A stretch of 21,028 nt of DNA, taken from contig JAKQQP010000451.1 in assembly GCA_029564115.1 (NCBI GenBank), forward strand, positions 1-21,028, in the 5' to 3' direction. The notes under the pieces are model-generated. The model was not told the DNA's origin. It saw only the letters and a list, made by a program, of their open reading frames with translations, and did no database searches. Below are positions 1 to 8,173 of this stretch, piece by piece. Every line of letters begins with the position of its first letter. Within the stretch, counting starts at the first letter, position 1. The position numbers and the translations under genes were made by a program. Source of the stretch: Candidatus Rifleibacteriota bacterium. Its GTDB lineage: Bacteria; Riflebacteria; Ozemobacteria; Ozemobacterales; Ozemobacteraceae.

Positions 1-1
1 C

Positions 2-577
2 CCGCTTATCGGGACCAAGAAGGAACTCCAGATTCTGAAAGACCTCTCGATCGATACGATCAATAAGGTCTTCGCAGAGAAGGGCATCAAAGTGGAGTAC
101 ATGATCGGGACCATGATCGAAGTGCCGCGCGCGGCGCTGACGGCGGATCGCGTGGCGGAAGTGGCCGAGTTTTTCTCCTTCGGCACGAACGATCTCACGC
201 AGATGACGCTCGGTTTTTCGCGTGACGATTCCGGTTCTTTCATGGGCGCTTATCTGGATCAGGGCATCTTCGAGAAAGACGTGTTCCAGTCGATCGACGA
301 AGAAGGTGTCGGATCTTTGATTCAACTTGCCGTCGAGAAAGGCCGTAAAACAAGGAAAGATCTCAAGATCGGTATCTGCGGCGAACACGGTGGCGAACCA
401 GAATCAGTAATGTTCTGCCACAAGCTGGGCTTCGACTATGTGAGCTGCTCACCATTCCGCGTGCCGATAGCACGCCTGGCCGCTGCCCACGGCGCTCTCA
501 AACACGCCGAAGATCGCGAAGCCAGCCTTAAATCTCAGAATCACAAACCAGTTAAAGCCAAAGCATCTGAAGCATAA
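2..577 (+). CDS. ppdK: Pyruvate phosphate dikinase, C-terminal fragment (5' end outside window)
   Basis: The open frame runs in from the left edge, so this is the last ~191 residues of a protein that is normally about 870-900 aa. PPDK interconverts pyruvate + ATP + Pi and PEP + AMP + PPi in the cytoplasm. Visible here are the PEP/pyruvate-binding TIM-barrel motifs: MIEVPRAAL, then [20 protein letters not shown], then [13 protein letters not shown], which holds the catalytic cysteine (codon at 377-379), then [21 protein letters not shown] charged tail of about 25 residues follows the usual end of the family. nusB begins 12 bp downstream behind an AAGGA ribosome site, so the two may be co-transcribed. 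Family assignment is secure; the N-terminal domains are not visible. Confidence 0.96.
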   Translation, partial: PLIGTKKELQILKDLSIDTINKVFAEKGIKVEYMIGTMIEVPRAALTADRVAEVAEFFSFGTNDLTQMTLGFSRDDSGSFMGAYLDQGIFEKDVFQSIDEEGVGSLIQLAVEKGRKTRKDLKIGICGEHGGEPESVMFCHKLGFDYVSCSPFRVPIARLAAAHGALKHAEDREASLKSQNHKPVKAKASEA

Positions 578-589
578 GGAAAAAAGATA

Positions 590-1330
590 ATGAATTCTCC
601 CAGGCGACGCGCGCGCGAAGTAGCACTGAAAGCACTTTATCAGGCTGAAATGATCAAGTCTGACAATGAAGAGGCCTTGAATCAGGTTCTGAGTGAATCT
701 GTTTTCTACCCAGTGATCGAAGCGGTCGCCCGGGATTTTCTGAAATCTTCCAAAGCCAAAGAGATCCTGTCAGGAGAAGTCGAGGCGTTTGTCCCCGACT
801 TCTCCGACAGCCTTTCTTCTTACCCTCACGAAACCCCTGAAAATCTTCCTCTCAAGGTCAAAGCGATTCTCGAGAAGTATTTTCCAGGGGTTACCTACAA
901 CTCCGACTCCGAAACTGAAATCAAAAATTTCTGCAAAAAGATCAGGGAAAAAACCAGCAAGCTCGCTCAAATAGAAGAATTTGCCAGACAGCTCACCGGT
1001 TGTGCTGCCGAAAATCAAAAAGATATCGATCAGCTGCTTGAAAAAACCGCTCAGAACTGGTCGCTGGACCGCATGTCGAATATAGACCGCTGCATTCTCA
1101 GAATAGCGGCGTGCGAATTGTTTCATTTTCCAGAAATACCAGCAAATGCAACAATAAACGAAGCCATTGAAATGGCCAAAAAATACTCTGCCGATCGCAG
1201 TTATGAATTTGTAAACGGAATTCTTGACAGAATCTGCAAAGAGAATAAACTGAACAAATCTGCAGGCTCAGCCCAGCAGAATCCAAGAAAGAATGTAAAA
1301 ATCGCTGACCAGGAATCTGAAATTTCCTGA
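590..1330 (+). CDS. nusB: Transcription antitermination factor NusB with a large internal insertion
   Basis: NusB binds boxA RNA with NusE (S10) and acts in rRNA antitermination. The N-terminal helix RRRAREVALKALYQAEM (residues 4-20) is typical. The C-terminal half, from about residue 125 to 215, is also typical, with WSLDRMSNIDRCILRIAACEL, then ATINEAIEMAKKYS and FVNGILDRI. The protein is 246 aa against about 130-160 for the family. The excess is mainly a segment of roughly 75-80 residues between helix 1 and the core (about 30-120), plus a polar tail of about 30 residues. The insert is charged and Ser/Pro-containing, with no motif I recognise. The start is set by an AAGGA site ahead of ATG. 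It lies between ppdK and the chemoreceptor gene with gaps of 12 and 14 bp. Confidence 0.9.
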   Translation: MNSPRRRAREVALKALYQAEMIKSDNEEALNQVLSESVFYPVIEAVARDFLKSSKAKEILSGEVEAFVPDFSDSLSSYPHETPENLPLKVKAILEKYFPGVTYNSDSETEIKNFCKKIREKTSKLAQIEEFARQLTGCAAENQKDIDQLLEKTAQNWSLDRMSNIDRCILRIAACELFHFPEIPANATINEAIEMAKKYSADRSYEFVNGILDRICKENKLNKSAGSAQQNPRKNVKIADQESEIS

Positions 1331-1344
1331 TCTGATTTTCAAAT

Positions 1345-3054
1345 ATGGCTCTTCATTCATTGATCATCAATAAAAACGCCAGCTCACAGAGAAATCTGTG
1401 GGTACTTGCCATACTGATAGGTCTGGCGCTTGGTTGCGGTTCAGCCGGTATCGGCCTGATGCTGGTCAAAATACCGCAAACAGTTAAAATCACCTACATT
1501 GCGGCTTCGATTGGGCTCGGCCTGCTTGCTGGTGGCATTATCGGCTGGTTTGGCCGCGAAGTTCTGCGTGGCATCGTTTTTTTCATTTCCAATGATCTTA
1601 CCACCAAAGTAGGCCTCAAATCCGACACCTTCGTTTCAACCCGAAGCGGCCTGAGTCGCGAGCTGGACCTTTTCGACCAGATGTTCAAACTGGTTCTTTC
1701 AGTTCTAAAAAGGGTTCTGATGATCTCTTTCAAGCTCGAAGTGGCATCTTCAGATCTTGATAAAACTGCACAAACCAGTTCTCAGGTAACCAAAGAAATC
1801 GTTGAAGGCGTGGGTTCCATAAACCAAAAAGCCGGCGACAACGCTACCAACCTGCGCGAAACCATCTCTTCTCTCGAAAACAGTTTCAGCCTTTCGAAAG
1901 ATATCAGTTCAAAACTGATAATCGCCAAAGAAGACAGTCAGAGCGTCTCAGAAATCGCTGCCACTACCCAGAATTCGGTGAAAGAAGCAGTTTTAAAAAT
2001 GCTCAAGATTAAAGAACTCACCGACGGCTCGGCATCCCTGGTCAATGATCTCAACGACCGCAGTAAACAGATCGGAACCATTCTTACCGAAATCGCCAAT
2101 ATCGCCGAAAAAACCAACCTTCTTGCTCTCAATGCCGCGATTGAAGCAGCGAGAGCCGGCGAACAGGGGCGCGGTTTTGCTGTAGTTGCCGAAGAAGTTC
2201 GTAAACTGGCGCGTGGCTCGGCAGAATCATCAAAAAAAATCAACAACCTGATCAATGACATTCTGCAAAAAACTGAGAATGCCGCTGAAATGATGCAAAA
2301 CAACACTATTCAGGTAAATCAGGGCATGCAGGTTGTAAATACGGTCGAAACCAGCCTTGGCTCTATGGTTCAGACTACCAACCAGTTAAATGACATCATC
2401 AAAGATATCAGCACCTCCGCAGAACGCCAGAGTGAAACCTCTGATATCATGTATCAAAAGGTTAACACCATCTCACAGATCACTGACGAGATCTCGATGC
2501 AGATTCAGAATATCGCAACAACCGCTCTCAGCAAAACGGTCATCATCGACCAGACCAGCAGTTCGGCACGAGAACTTCGCACTCTTTCCGATGTTTTTCA
2601 GAACGCCCTCGTCCCCTTCGACTTTCAGGTCGAAGGCGCCAACAAGCGCTCGGCGATCCGCACCGAGACGAGAGTTCCCTGCAAATTCAAGGTGCTTTTG
2701 TCTGGCGAATTGATTGACACAACTCTCAGCGGCAGCGATTTTGAAATGCGTGGCGTCATCGTCAACCTGTCGGCAGGCGGCTGCGTCGTCGAGACGAACG
2801 AGGATGTCGAGCAGGGCAAATATATTGTGCTGGCTTTTCAGATTGGCAGTAACTTCATTCAGGGTATTCAGGGCCGTCTGGTCAGACTTAAAGCCGCTTC
2901 GAGCAGCAGTGAAGATTTTCTTTCAGATAAAAAGCTGGTCAGAGAGTGCATCGTTTCTTTCAACAATGTTTCGGCAGATCATGAAAAGATTATCGTTGAC
3001 TTCGTCATGAACGCTCAAAGACAGTTTGAAATCAATCTTGGGCTCATGGATTAA
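1345..3054 (+). CDS. Methyl-accepting chemotaxis protein fused to a C-terminal PilZ domain
   Basis: This is a 569-aa membrane signalling protein. Two hydrophobic segments lie close together (about residues 18-41 and 48-70) with almost no extracytoplasmic loop, so there is no classical ligand-binding domain. A long coiled coil follows, carrying the conserved signalling hairpin tip ([20 protein letters not shown] and [15 protein letters not shown], about residues 250-290), which in known receptors contacts CheA/CheW. From about residue 434 there is a PilZ domain with the c-di-GMP motif elements R435xxxR439 (also R439xxxR443) and N474xSxxG479. The fusion suggests a receptor that reads intracellular c-di-GMP rather than an outside ligand (inference). 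The next gene, a PilB/GspE-type ATPase, starts 3 bp after the stop, which points to pilus or surface motility as the output. A perfect 8-bp hairpin sits at the coiled-coil/PilZ junction (2615-2636). Confidence 0.9.
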   Translation: MALHSLIINKNASSQRNLWVLAILIGLALGCGSAGIGLMLVKIPQTVKITYIAASIGLGLLAGGIIGWFGREVLRGIVFFISNDLTTKVGLKSDTFVSTRSGLSRELDLFDQMFKLVLSVLKRVLMISFKLEVASSDLDKTAQTSSQVTKEIVEGVGSINQKAGDNATNLRETISSLENSFSLSKDISSKLIIAKEDSQSVSEIAATTQNSVKEAVLKMLKIKELTDGSASLVNDLNDRSKQIGTILTEIANIAEKTNLLALNAAIEAARAGEQGRGFAVVAEEVRKLARGSAESSKKINNLINDILQKTENAAEMMQNNTIQVNQGMQVVNTVETSLGSMVQTTNQLNDIIKDISTSAERQSETSDIMYQKVNTISQITDEISMQIQNIATTALSKTVIIDQTSSSARELRTLSDVFQNALVPFDFQVEGANKRSAIRTETRVPCKFKVLLSGELIDTTLSGSDFEMRGVIVNLSAGGCVVETNEDVEQGKYIVLAFQIGSNFIQGIQGRLVRLKAASSSSEDFLSDKKLVRECIVSFNNVSADHEKIIVDFVMNAQRQFEINLGLMD

Positions 3055-3057
3055 ACA

Positions 3058-4827
3058 ATGGCAAGAATTGAAAAAAAGCTTTTGGGGCAATCTCTTGTAT
3101 CAGAAGGTCTGGTAACTGAAGAGCAACTGAATACAGCCCTGCTTGAACAGAAAAAAACCAGTGATACACTTGGTTACACGCTGATCAGACTCAAATACCT
3201 GACAGAGCAGCAACTGCTTGATTTTCTCGGCACCAAGCTCGGCTTCAGTTATGCCAACCTGCGTAATTACGTCATTGACCCCAAGGTCGTCAAACTGATA
3301 CCAGAGAATATCGCCCAAAAATATCACTGCATAGCCATTCTGCGCGTTAAAGGCGCTCTTACTGTGGCCATGCTCGACCCATTAGACAGTTTTCTGCTCG
3401 ATAACCTCGAATATACGACCGCCTGCAAAATCAAGCCTCTTGTTTCGACTATGACCGAGATTCAAACGGCCATGGCCGAATTTTATAAAGAAGACGCGAC
3501 GACCCATATACCGGGCGTCAGTGGCTCCCAGCCGACCGGCACTTCTTCGCAGGGCCCGGCCAGCGCCAGCATCGAGGATTTTGCAAAAAAAATTCAGGGG
3601 GTTGGCGAAAAACGTGCTGGTGACAGCGTTATCGACCTTTCGGCAATCAATGTCACCGACAAACAAAGCATAATTCAGCTGGTCAACCTGATTATTCTGC
3701 GTGCCATCAAAGAAAAGGCTTCAGACATTCATATCGAGCCTGATGAAACGGTTCTGCGAACAAGATTCAGAATTGACGGCATGCTTCAGGAAGTCATGTC
3801 ACTGCCCAAAAACTTCGAAGCGGCCTGCATTTCAAGATGCAAAGTCATGGCTGAGCTTGATATTGCCGAGAAGCGCATTCCCCAGGATGGCCGCATAAAG
3901 TTGCAACTGCAAAACCGCGAAATAGACCTGCGCGTATCGACCTACCCAACCCTGAGGGGTGAGAAAGTCGTCATGCGTATTCTTGATAAAAGTATGGTCG
4001 TTTTCGGGCTTGAAGATCTTGGTTTTCCTGACGACACGCTTACCACTTTTACAACGCTGATCAACAAGCCCAATGGCATCATTCTGGTCACCGGGCCGAC
4101 AGGCAGCGGTAAAACTTCGACTCTTTATGCAGCTCTGCAATGCATCAAAGACCCGGCAATCAACATTGTCACCATCGAAGACCCGGTTGAATACCAGCTT
4201 GCCAACATCAATCAAGGCCAAATAAACCCTAAAGCCGGCTTTACTTTTGCGGGCGGTCTGCGCTCGATTCTTCGCCAGGACCCCGACGTCATCATGGTCG
4301 GCGAAATTCGCGATTACGACACCGCCGAAATTGCGATCAGAGCTGCGCTCACCGGGCATCTGGTCTTTTCGACCCTTCACACCAACGATTCTGCCGGGGC
4401 AATGACCCGTCTGATCGACATGAGTGTTGAACCATTTCTGGTAGCCAGTTCTATCATTGGCGTCATGGCACAGCGTCTCGTCAGAACCATCTGCGAAGAA
4501 TGCAAAGAGGAGTATCAGCCGCCTCCGGCAGTTATAAAGAGATCTAAACTCCTTTATCAAGCCGGCAAAACCAAGGTTTTTCAGGGCAAAGGCTGTTCTA
4601 AGTGCAACCAGACAGGTTATCGCGGTCGCACCACCATCACAGAGCTGCTGGTACCAAATGAGCGCATCAAAGAACTTATTGTGGAAAAGTCGGCAACCAG
4701 TGTTATCAAAAACGAAGCCATGAAGCTTGGCATGCGCACTCTGCGTCAGGACGGCCTGGCCAAAGTTCTGCGCGGCATAACCACTCTCGCTGAAGTAATC
4801 AGGGTTTCTGCCGACGACGAAATCTGA
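3058..4827 (+). CDS. pilB: PilB/GspE-family type IV pilus or type II secretion assembly ATPase
   Basis: The 589-aa protein has an N-terminal MshEN-like domain (about residues 1-145), the N2 domain and a RecA-like ATPase core. Walker A is GPTGSGKT (346-353). The Walker B region with the catalytic glutamate is QDPDVIMVGEIRD (407-419), and the His box lies in GHLVFSTLHTNDSAGA. The zinc-binding cysteines of extension (PilB/GspE) ATPases are present at C479, C482, C513 and C516, which argues against the retraction ATPase PilT. MshEN domains of some relatives bind c-di-GMP; here the motif is only partly kept (LLG instead of RLG, LK instead of LG), so binding is uncertain. Neither pilC nor other pilus genes are adjacent; it sits between a PilZ-chemoreceptor gene and lipS2, whose ATG overlaps its TGA. 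PilB, MshE and GspE cannot be separated from sequence alone. Confidence 0.9.
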   Translation: MARIEKKLLGQSLVSEGLVTEEQLNTALLEQKKTSDTLGYTLIRLKYLTEQQLLDFLGTKLGFSYANLRNYVIDPKVVKLIPENIAQKYHCIAILRVKGALTVAMLDPLDSFLLDNLEYTTACKIKPLVSTMTEIQTAMAEFYKEDATTHIPGVSGSQPTGTSSQGPASASIEDFAKKIQGVGEKRAGDSVIDLSAINVTDKQSIIQLVNLIILRAIKEKASDIHIEPDETVLRTRFRIDGMLQEVMSLPKNFEAACISRCKVMAELDIAEKRIPQDGRIKLQLQNREIDLRVSTYPTLRGEKVVMRILDKSMVVFGLEDLGFPDDTLTTFTTLINKPNGIILVTGPTGSGKTSTLYAALQCIKDPAINIVTIEDPVEYQLANINQGQINPKAGFTFAGGLRSILRQDPDVIMVGEIRDYDTAEIAIRAALTGHLVFSTLHTNDSAGAMTRLIDMSVEPFLVASSIIGVMAQRLVRTICEECKEEYQPPPAVIKRSKLLYQAGKTKVFQGKGCSKCNQTGYRGRTTITELLVPNERIKELIVEKSATSVIKNEAMKLGMRTLRQDGLAKVLRGITTLAEVIRVSADDEI

Positions 4828-5735
4828 TGGCACCGATACTGAACCTTCATTCAAGCCTGTGCGAGGCCATTTCGCCAGAATTTCGCGAGCTCACCCCGGA
4901 TCGATCTGTTTTCGACGCAATACCGCATTTTATGCAAAGAGTTGCGCCGGCCAACACACTAAGTATTTCTCTTACAGATTCACTATGCGAGCAACGATGT
5001 GCCCACTGTAACGGTCACTATCTCAAAGGAATGCAGCCTTTTTCGCAGTTGGCTCAGAGAGATTTGAACAGGTTTGATTCTGTGCTCATAAGCGGTGGCA
5101 GCTCTGCTGACGGCAGAGTGCCAATCGACCGGCATATTGCTGATATACTTGCGCTTCCTGATCATTTGCGGCTGAACCTGCACACCGGTTATCTCTCTCC
5201 CGAAGCCCTGGCGTCACTGAAGCCAAGAAACCCGGTCATTTCATTCGATCTGCCCACCAGTGATGAAGTCGTCAAAAAAGTTTACGGGCTGAACTATTCA
5301 TGTGAAGACTTCAGAAATCTCTACGAGAGATACTGCGCCGCCTTCAAAACAGTCGCCCACGTCACTCTCGGTCTGGCACCGGCAGGCCATGAACAGGGCG
5401 AAGAAGAAACAGTCGAGTATCTGAGTAGAATACAGCCCGCTGAGGTTGCTTTTCTTGTTTTCAGGCCCACTCCAGGCACCAGAATGGCAGATGTCATGCC
5501 ACCATCTCTTGCCAGAGTAATACCACTGTTGAGTAAAGCCATTTCGATACTGGACTGCCCGGTGCAAATCGGCTGTATGCGCCCGGCAGGCACTTATCGC
5601 CGTGACTTTGACATTCTGGCCTGGATGCATGGCTGCCGAAAGTTTGTCATGCCAGATCACAGGCTGCTGCAAATTTTAGAAGAACATCAGGTAAAAGTTG
5701 TCACAACACATAACTGCTGCGCTTTTGCCGAATAG
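4827..5735 (+). CDS. lipS2: Radical SAM lipoyl synthase component LipS2 (COG1856-like)
   Basis: A 302-aa radical SAM protein with C54xxxC58xxC61 in the context LCEQRCAHCNGHYLKGM. That context is characteristic of the COG1856 'biotin synthase homologue' family, now known as LipS2. Together with LipS1 it inserts the two sulfur atoms into protein-bound octanoyl groups, replacing LipA. Further cysteines near the C-terminus (in DCPVQIGCMRP, MHGCRKF and THNCC) are candidates for an auxiliary Fe-S cluster. The ATG shares its A with the TGA of the upstream ATPase gene and has no strong ribosome site, so it is probably translationally coupled. The neighbouring gene matches the partner LipS1, which supports the call. 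The family was long annotated only as BioB-like; there is no sign here of a biotin operon. Confidence 0.82.
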   Translation: MAPILNLHSSLCEAISPEFRELTPDRSVFDAIPHFMQRVAPANTLSISLTDSLCEQRCAHCNGHYLKGMQPFSQLAQRDLNRFDSVLISGGSSADGRVPIDRHIADILALPDHLRLNLHTGYLSPEALASLKPRNPVISFDLPTSDEVVKKVYGLNYSCEDFRNLYERYCAAFKTVAHVTLGLAPAGHEQGEEETVEYLSRIQPAEVAFLVFRPTPGTRMADVMPPSLARVIPLLSKAISILDCPVQIGCMRPAGTYRRDFDILAWMHGCRKFVMPDHRLLQILEEHQVKVVTTHNCCAFAE

Positions 5736-6699
5736 AGGTCAGATCATCAATAACGAAACACTTAACAGCATTCAGATCCGGGTCTCTTACGGCACAGCCA
5801 TAGTGCTTGGGCTGGTCAAGGCAAGACAGGACGTAGCGCCAACCACTGCTTATCTGCTCTTCGACCAGGGCTGCATCGGCAGTTGCTCGTTCTGCCCGAG
5901 AGCAAATGGTAACCAGCAATCAAAAAGGCTTTCACGCATAACCTGGCCGGAATTTTCTTTCGCAACTGTTGTTGAAAAATTGACGAGTGAACCACGGCCA
6001 TTCAAGCGGGTATGTCTGCAGACCGGCTATAACCCGGCAAGTATCGACTCCTTGAAAGCTCTGGCAGCAGTTCTTATCGACAGCGGCATTGCCACCAGCA
6101 TGACTCTCAGCCCGTCACAGACAGAATTGGCCCTGGAAATGCTCAACAACGGCCTCGACCATGTTGGCATAGGGCTCGACGCCGCAAGCAGCGAAACATA
6201 TAAGGAACACAAACGCAAAGACTGGCAGACAGACTGGCCCGCTTTGCAGAATCTGCTGCAGAAAGCAGGCAATAAAATCGAAGTTCACCTGATTTTTGGC
6301 CTTGGCGACAGCGAAGAAGCATTCTGCCAACGCATTCATGAAATAGTCGCCGCCGGCGGCAAGATTTCGCTTTTTGCGCTGACACCGGTTAACGGCGGTT
6401 CGGCGCCGGCGATTGCCGCTTATCGACGAGTTCAGGCTTTCAGATTTCTTTGCGAGAACAAAACCACGGATTTTTCTTCTTGTCGCTTTTCTGAAGGCCG
6501 CCTGATCAGCTTCGGCATAAATGACCGACAAAAACTTGCTTCGATGCTGCAGAATGGCGACGCCTTCAGAACTTCGGGTTGTGGCGACTGCAATCGCCCC
6601 TACTACAACGAAAGGCCGGGGCAGATATTTTTTAATTACCCGAGGGCACTATCGGCAAGCGAGTTTTCGCAGGCACTATCAGACATGCAATTGTTCTGA
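5698..6699 (+). CDS. lipS1: Radical SAM lipoyl synthase component LipS1 (COG2516-like)
   Basis: A 333-aa radical SAM protein with C59xxxC63xxC66 in GCIGSCSFCPRANG. It is preceded by SYGTAIVLGLVKARQDVAPTTAYLL and closed by SGCGDCNRPYYNERPGQIFFNYPRAL (C295xxC298). This layout is typical of the COG2516 family, shown in Thermococcus to act with LipS2 as a lipoyl synthase. The best start is TTG at 5698, which makes a 38-bp overlap with the end of lipS2 and has only a weak CAGG upstream. No ATG lies between it and the conserved region, so the true start could be slightly downstream at a rare codon. Its last 64 bp are also antisense to the end of the convergent yhhQ-like gene. Confidence 0.82.
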   Translation: MSQHITAALLPNRGQIINNETLNSIQIRVSYGTAIVLGLVKARQDVAPTTAYLLFDQGCIGSCSFCPRANGNQQSKRLSRITWPEFSFATVVEKLTSEPRPFKRVCLQTGYNPASIDSLKALAAVLIDSGIATSMTLSPSQTELALEMLNNGLDHVGIGLDAASSETYKEHKRKDWQTDWPALQNLLQKAGNKIEVHLIFGLGDSEEAFCQRIHEIVAAGGKISLFALTPVNGGSAPAIAAYRRVQAFRFLCENKTTDFSSCRFSEGRLISFGINDRQKLASMLQNGDAFRTSGCGDCNRPYYNERPGQIFFNYPRALSASEFSQALSDMQLF

Positions 6700-7409
6700 T
6701 TCTGCTGACTTAAAACGTCATTGCCCTGGCCATTTTCTGAATCTTTTTTGTGCATGTATCGTGCCCAGTAAATGACCGGCGTATCGCAGACAGCCACGAT
6801 CCACTTCAGAAAATAAGTCGAGACAAAGATCTGCAGAAGAATTTCGGCCTCAAATACTCCCCAGAACGCCAGAAGCGTAAAGACGACATTGTCGATAAAC
6901 TGACTGGTCATGGTCGAACAATTATTGCGAATCCACAGATGCTTCGGAAACCTTGCTTTCAAATAATTATAAAACCAGACATCGAAATTCTGACTGATAA
7001 AATAGGCTGTGATACTGGCAAAGGCAATACGTGGCATTACAGAAAAAATGCTGTGCAAAGAGCCATGCATGGTATCTGAGGTGTGCGGTTCAAAGAGCAG
7101 ACACACCTGCATTATTGCCGTTGTTGCCAGCATGCTGAACATGCCTATTTTGACGGCCTGTCTGGCTTCCTTTTCTGAGTAACACTCGCTAAGAATATCG
7201 GTTGCCAGAAAAGATGTGCCATAAACGATGTTGCCGAGGGTCGTAACCATGCCGAAAAGTTCGATCGTTTTGCCAACTTGAATATTGGCAAGAACCGAGG
7301 CAAGAGCAACCCAGGCAAAAAGACCGTAAATCTTGAACAGTCTAAACGAAAGCCCCATCAGCAAATAATTCACAAGCAACAAGACTACCCAGATATGGTT
7401 ATTCGTCAT
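6636..7409 (-). CDS. yhhQ: YhhQ/VUT-family queuosine precursor transporter
   Basis: A polytopic inner-membrane protein of 257 aa with about six hydrophobic segments. Family motifs are visible: ASVLANIQVGKTIELFG, LGNIVYGTSFLATDILSE, AYFISQNFDVWFYNYLKARF, LWIRNNCSTMTSQFIDNVVF and KWIVAVCDTPVIYWARY. E. coli YhhQ imports preQ0/preQ1, and some relatives take queuine. The membrane core ends near residue 222, matching the usual ~220 aa. A hydrophilic tail of about 35 residues, rich in Asn, Gln, Ser and Asp, follows and is encoded partly opposite the end of lipS1. It overlaps the upstream queL-like gene by 11 bp, with a GGAG inside that gene's end as ribosome site, so the two form a translationally linked pair. 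Substrate choice is inferred from the partner. Confidence 0.9.
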   Translation of the reverse strand: MTNNHIWVVLLLVNYLLMGLSFRLFKIYGLFAWVALASVLANIQVGKTIELFGMVTTLGNIVYGTSFLATDILSECYSEKEARQAVKIGMFSMLATTAIMQVCLLFEPHTSDTMHGSLHSIFSVMPRIAFASITAYFISQNFDVWFYNYLKARFPKHLWIRNNCSTMTSQFIDNVVFTLLAFWGVFEAEILLQIFVSTYFLKWIVAVCDTPVIYWARYMHKKDSENGQGNDVLSQQNQNNCMSDSACENSLADSALG

Positions 7410-8115
7410 CTTTCAATTCTCCACCAACACCAAAATCAGTATTCTCAAAAAGAACGTCAACCTTTGGATTCTGTTTCAACCAGGCGTATTCATGCCTGAA
7501 CCATGCTTGAAGTTCTTTATCAGCCTTTATTTCGGTGGTATTATCAATGTAAAGATTTATGGTCACGTAATCAAAATGTTCGAGCGCCACTCTGACATCA
7601 TTAGCGATCATTTCTCTGGTCTGCCCCTGAATGCCCACCATCAGACAGACCGACTGAAAATACTTTCTGACTTCGGCAACGTCTTTGAAGGTCATGCCCT
7701 TCTTCAGAACCTTATTGCGAAAATGCTCGTCGAACGTCTCGACTCCGGTTATAAAAACAATGGGAATACCGAAAAATTCGCGCATTTCGTCGAGCCTGTG
7801 CCTGTAACTCCAGTGAGCTTCGAAATAAAGCTGTTGAATCTGGCACTGCTGCACGACTTTTTTGATCTGGCGCAATGATTCAGCAGGTATTTCAAAGCAG
7901 CTGCCAGAATTGATTACTTGTAAAGCCTTAAAACAGCCGGTAACCTGTTGGAGAACCACGGCATTTTCGTCCGTGGCGAGGCTTTCGTTTTCGACATTGT
8001 CGTGAATGTAGTCACAGAAAGTGCAGCGGCCCCAGCTACACGGCAAACCTTTCAACAGCACTATTTCGCGTGGTCTTGGCGAGTCTGTTATGCGGGCATA
8101 TCTTGCAATATTCAT
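7399..8115 (-). CDS. queL: Small radical SAM protein, probable QueL (queuine to preQ1 lyase)
   Basis: A 238-aa radical SAM enzyme with a slightly unusual cluster motif, C26x4C31x2C34, in LPCSWGRCTFCDY, instead of the common Cx3Cx2C. Further features are YFEAHWSYRH and GIPIVFITGVETFDEHFRNK in the barrel, and GIQGQTREMI near the SAM-binding part. It is short, with no extra cluster-binding cysteines, so it looks like a minimal partial-barrel enzyme. QueL of gut Clostridia converts queuine to preQ1 so that ordinary bacterial Tgt can use it. The size, the motif and co-translation with a YhhQ-type transporter fit this role. The family match is from memory of the motif context and not from a database search, so another specialised radical SAM function remains possible. 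It is the first gene of its pair and divergent from the gene at 8174. Confidence 0.62.
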   Translation of the reverse strand: MNIARYARITDSPRPREIVLLKGLPCSWGRCTFCDYIHDNVENESLATDENAVVLQQVTGCFKALQVINSGSCFEIPAESLRQIKKVVQQCQIQQLYFEAHWSYRHRLDEMREFFGIPIVFITGVETFDEHFRNKVLKKGMTFKDVAEVRKYFQSVCLMVGIQGQTREMIANDVRVALEHFDYVTINLYIDNTTEIKADKELQAWFRHEYAWLKQNPKVDVLFENTDFGVGGELKDDE

Positions 8116-8136
8116 GATTCATGGCGCTCTTTTTAT

Positions 8137-8166
8137 TTGTTAGGGTGCTCAGGGTAATGGTAAAAT
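8137..8166 (+). promoter_or_regulatory. Putative sigma70-type promoter for the DUF3147-tldD-tldE-cyclase run
   Basis: TTGTTA (8137-8142) and TAAAAT (8161-8166) are separated by 18 bp and match the -35 and -10 consensus at 4/6 and 5/6 positions. Transcription would begin about 8172-8174, at or within a base or two of the ATG at 8174, and no Shine-Dalgarno sequence precedes that ATG. This points to a leaderless message. It lies in the 58-bp gap between the divergent queL-like gene and the plus-strand run, the only place where a primary promoter for the run would be expected. Identified by eye only. Confidence 0.4.
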
Positions 8167-8173
8167 CACAAGA

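Noticed and set aside
3832..4854. A 340-aa open frame on the minus strand inside the ATPase gene
   Set aside because: It lies wholly opposite a clearly conserved ATPase sequence, shows no family motif, and its composition is that of an antisense shadow.
4827..6699. Biotin synthase genes
   Set aside because: The cluster-motif contexts and the C-terminal CNRPYYNERP block fit LipS2/LipS1 and not BioB, and there is no biotin gene nearby.
8116..8173. Possible preQ1-I riboswitch ahead of the queL-like gene (minus strand ACCCTAACAAATAAAAAG looks like the 3' part)
   Set aside because: The matching GGGT-type 5' stem strand and the loop core are missing upstream, so the aptamer cannot fold.
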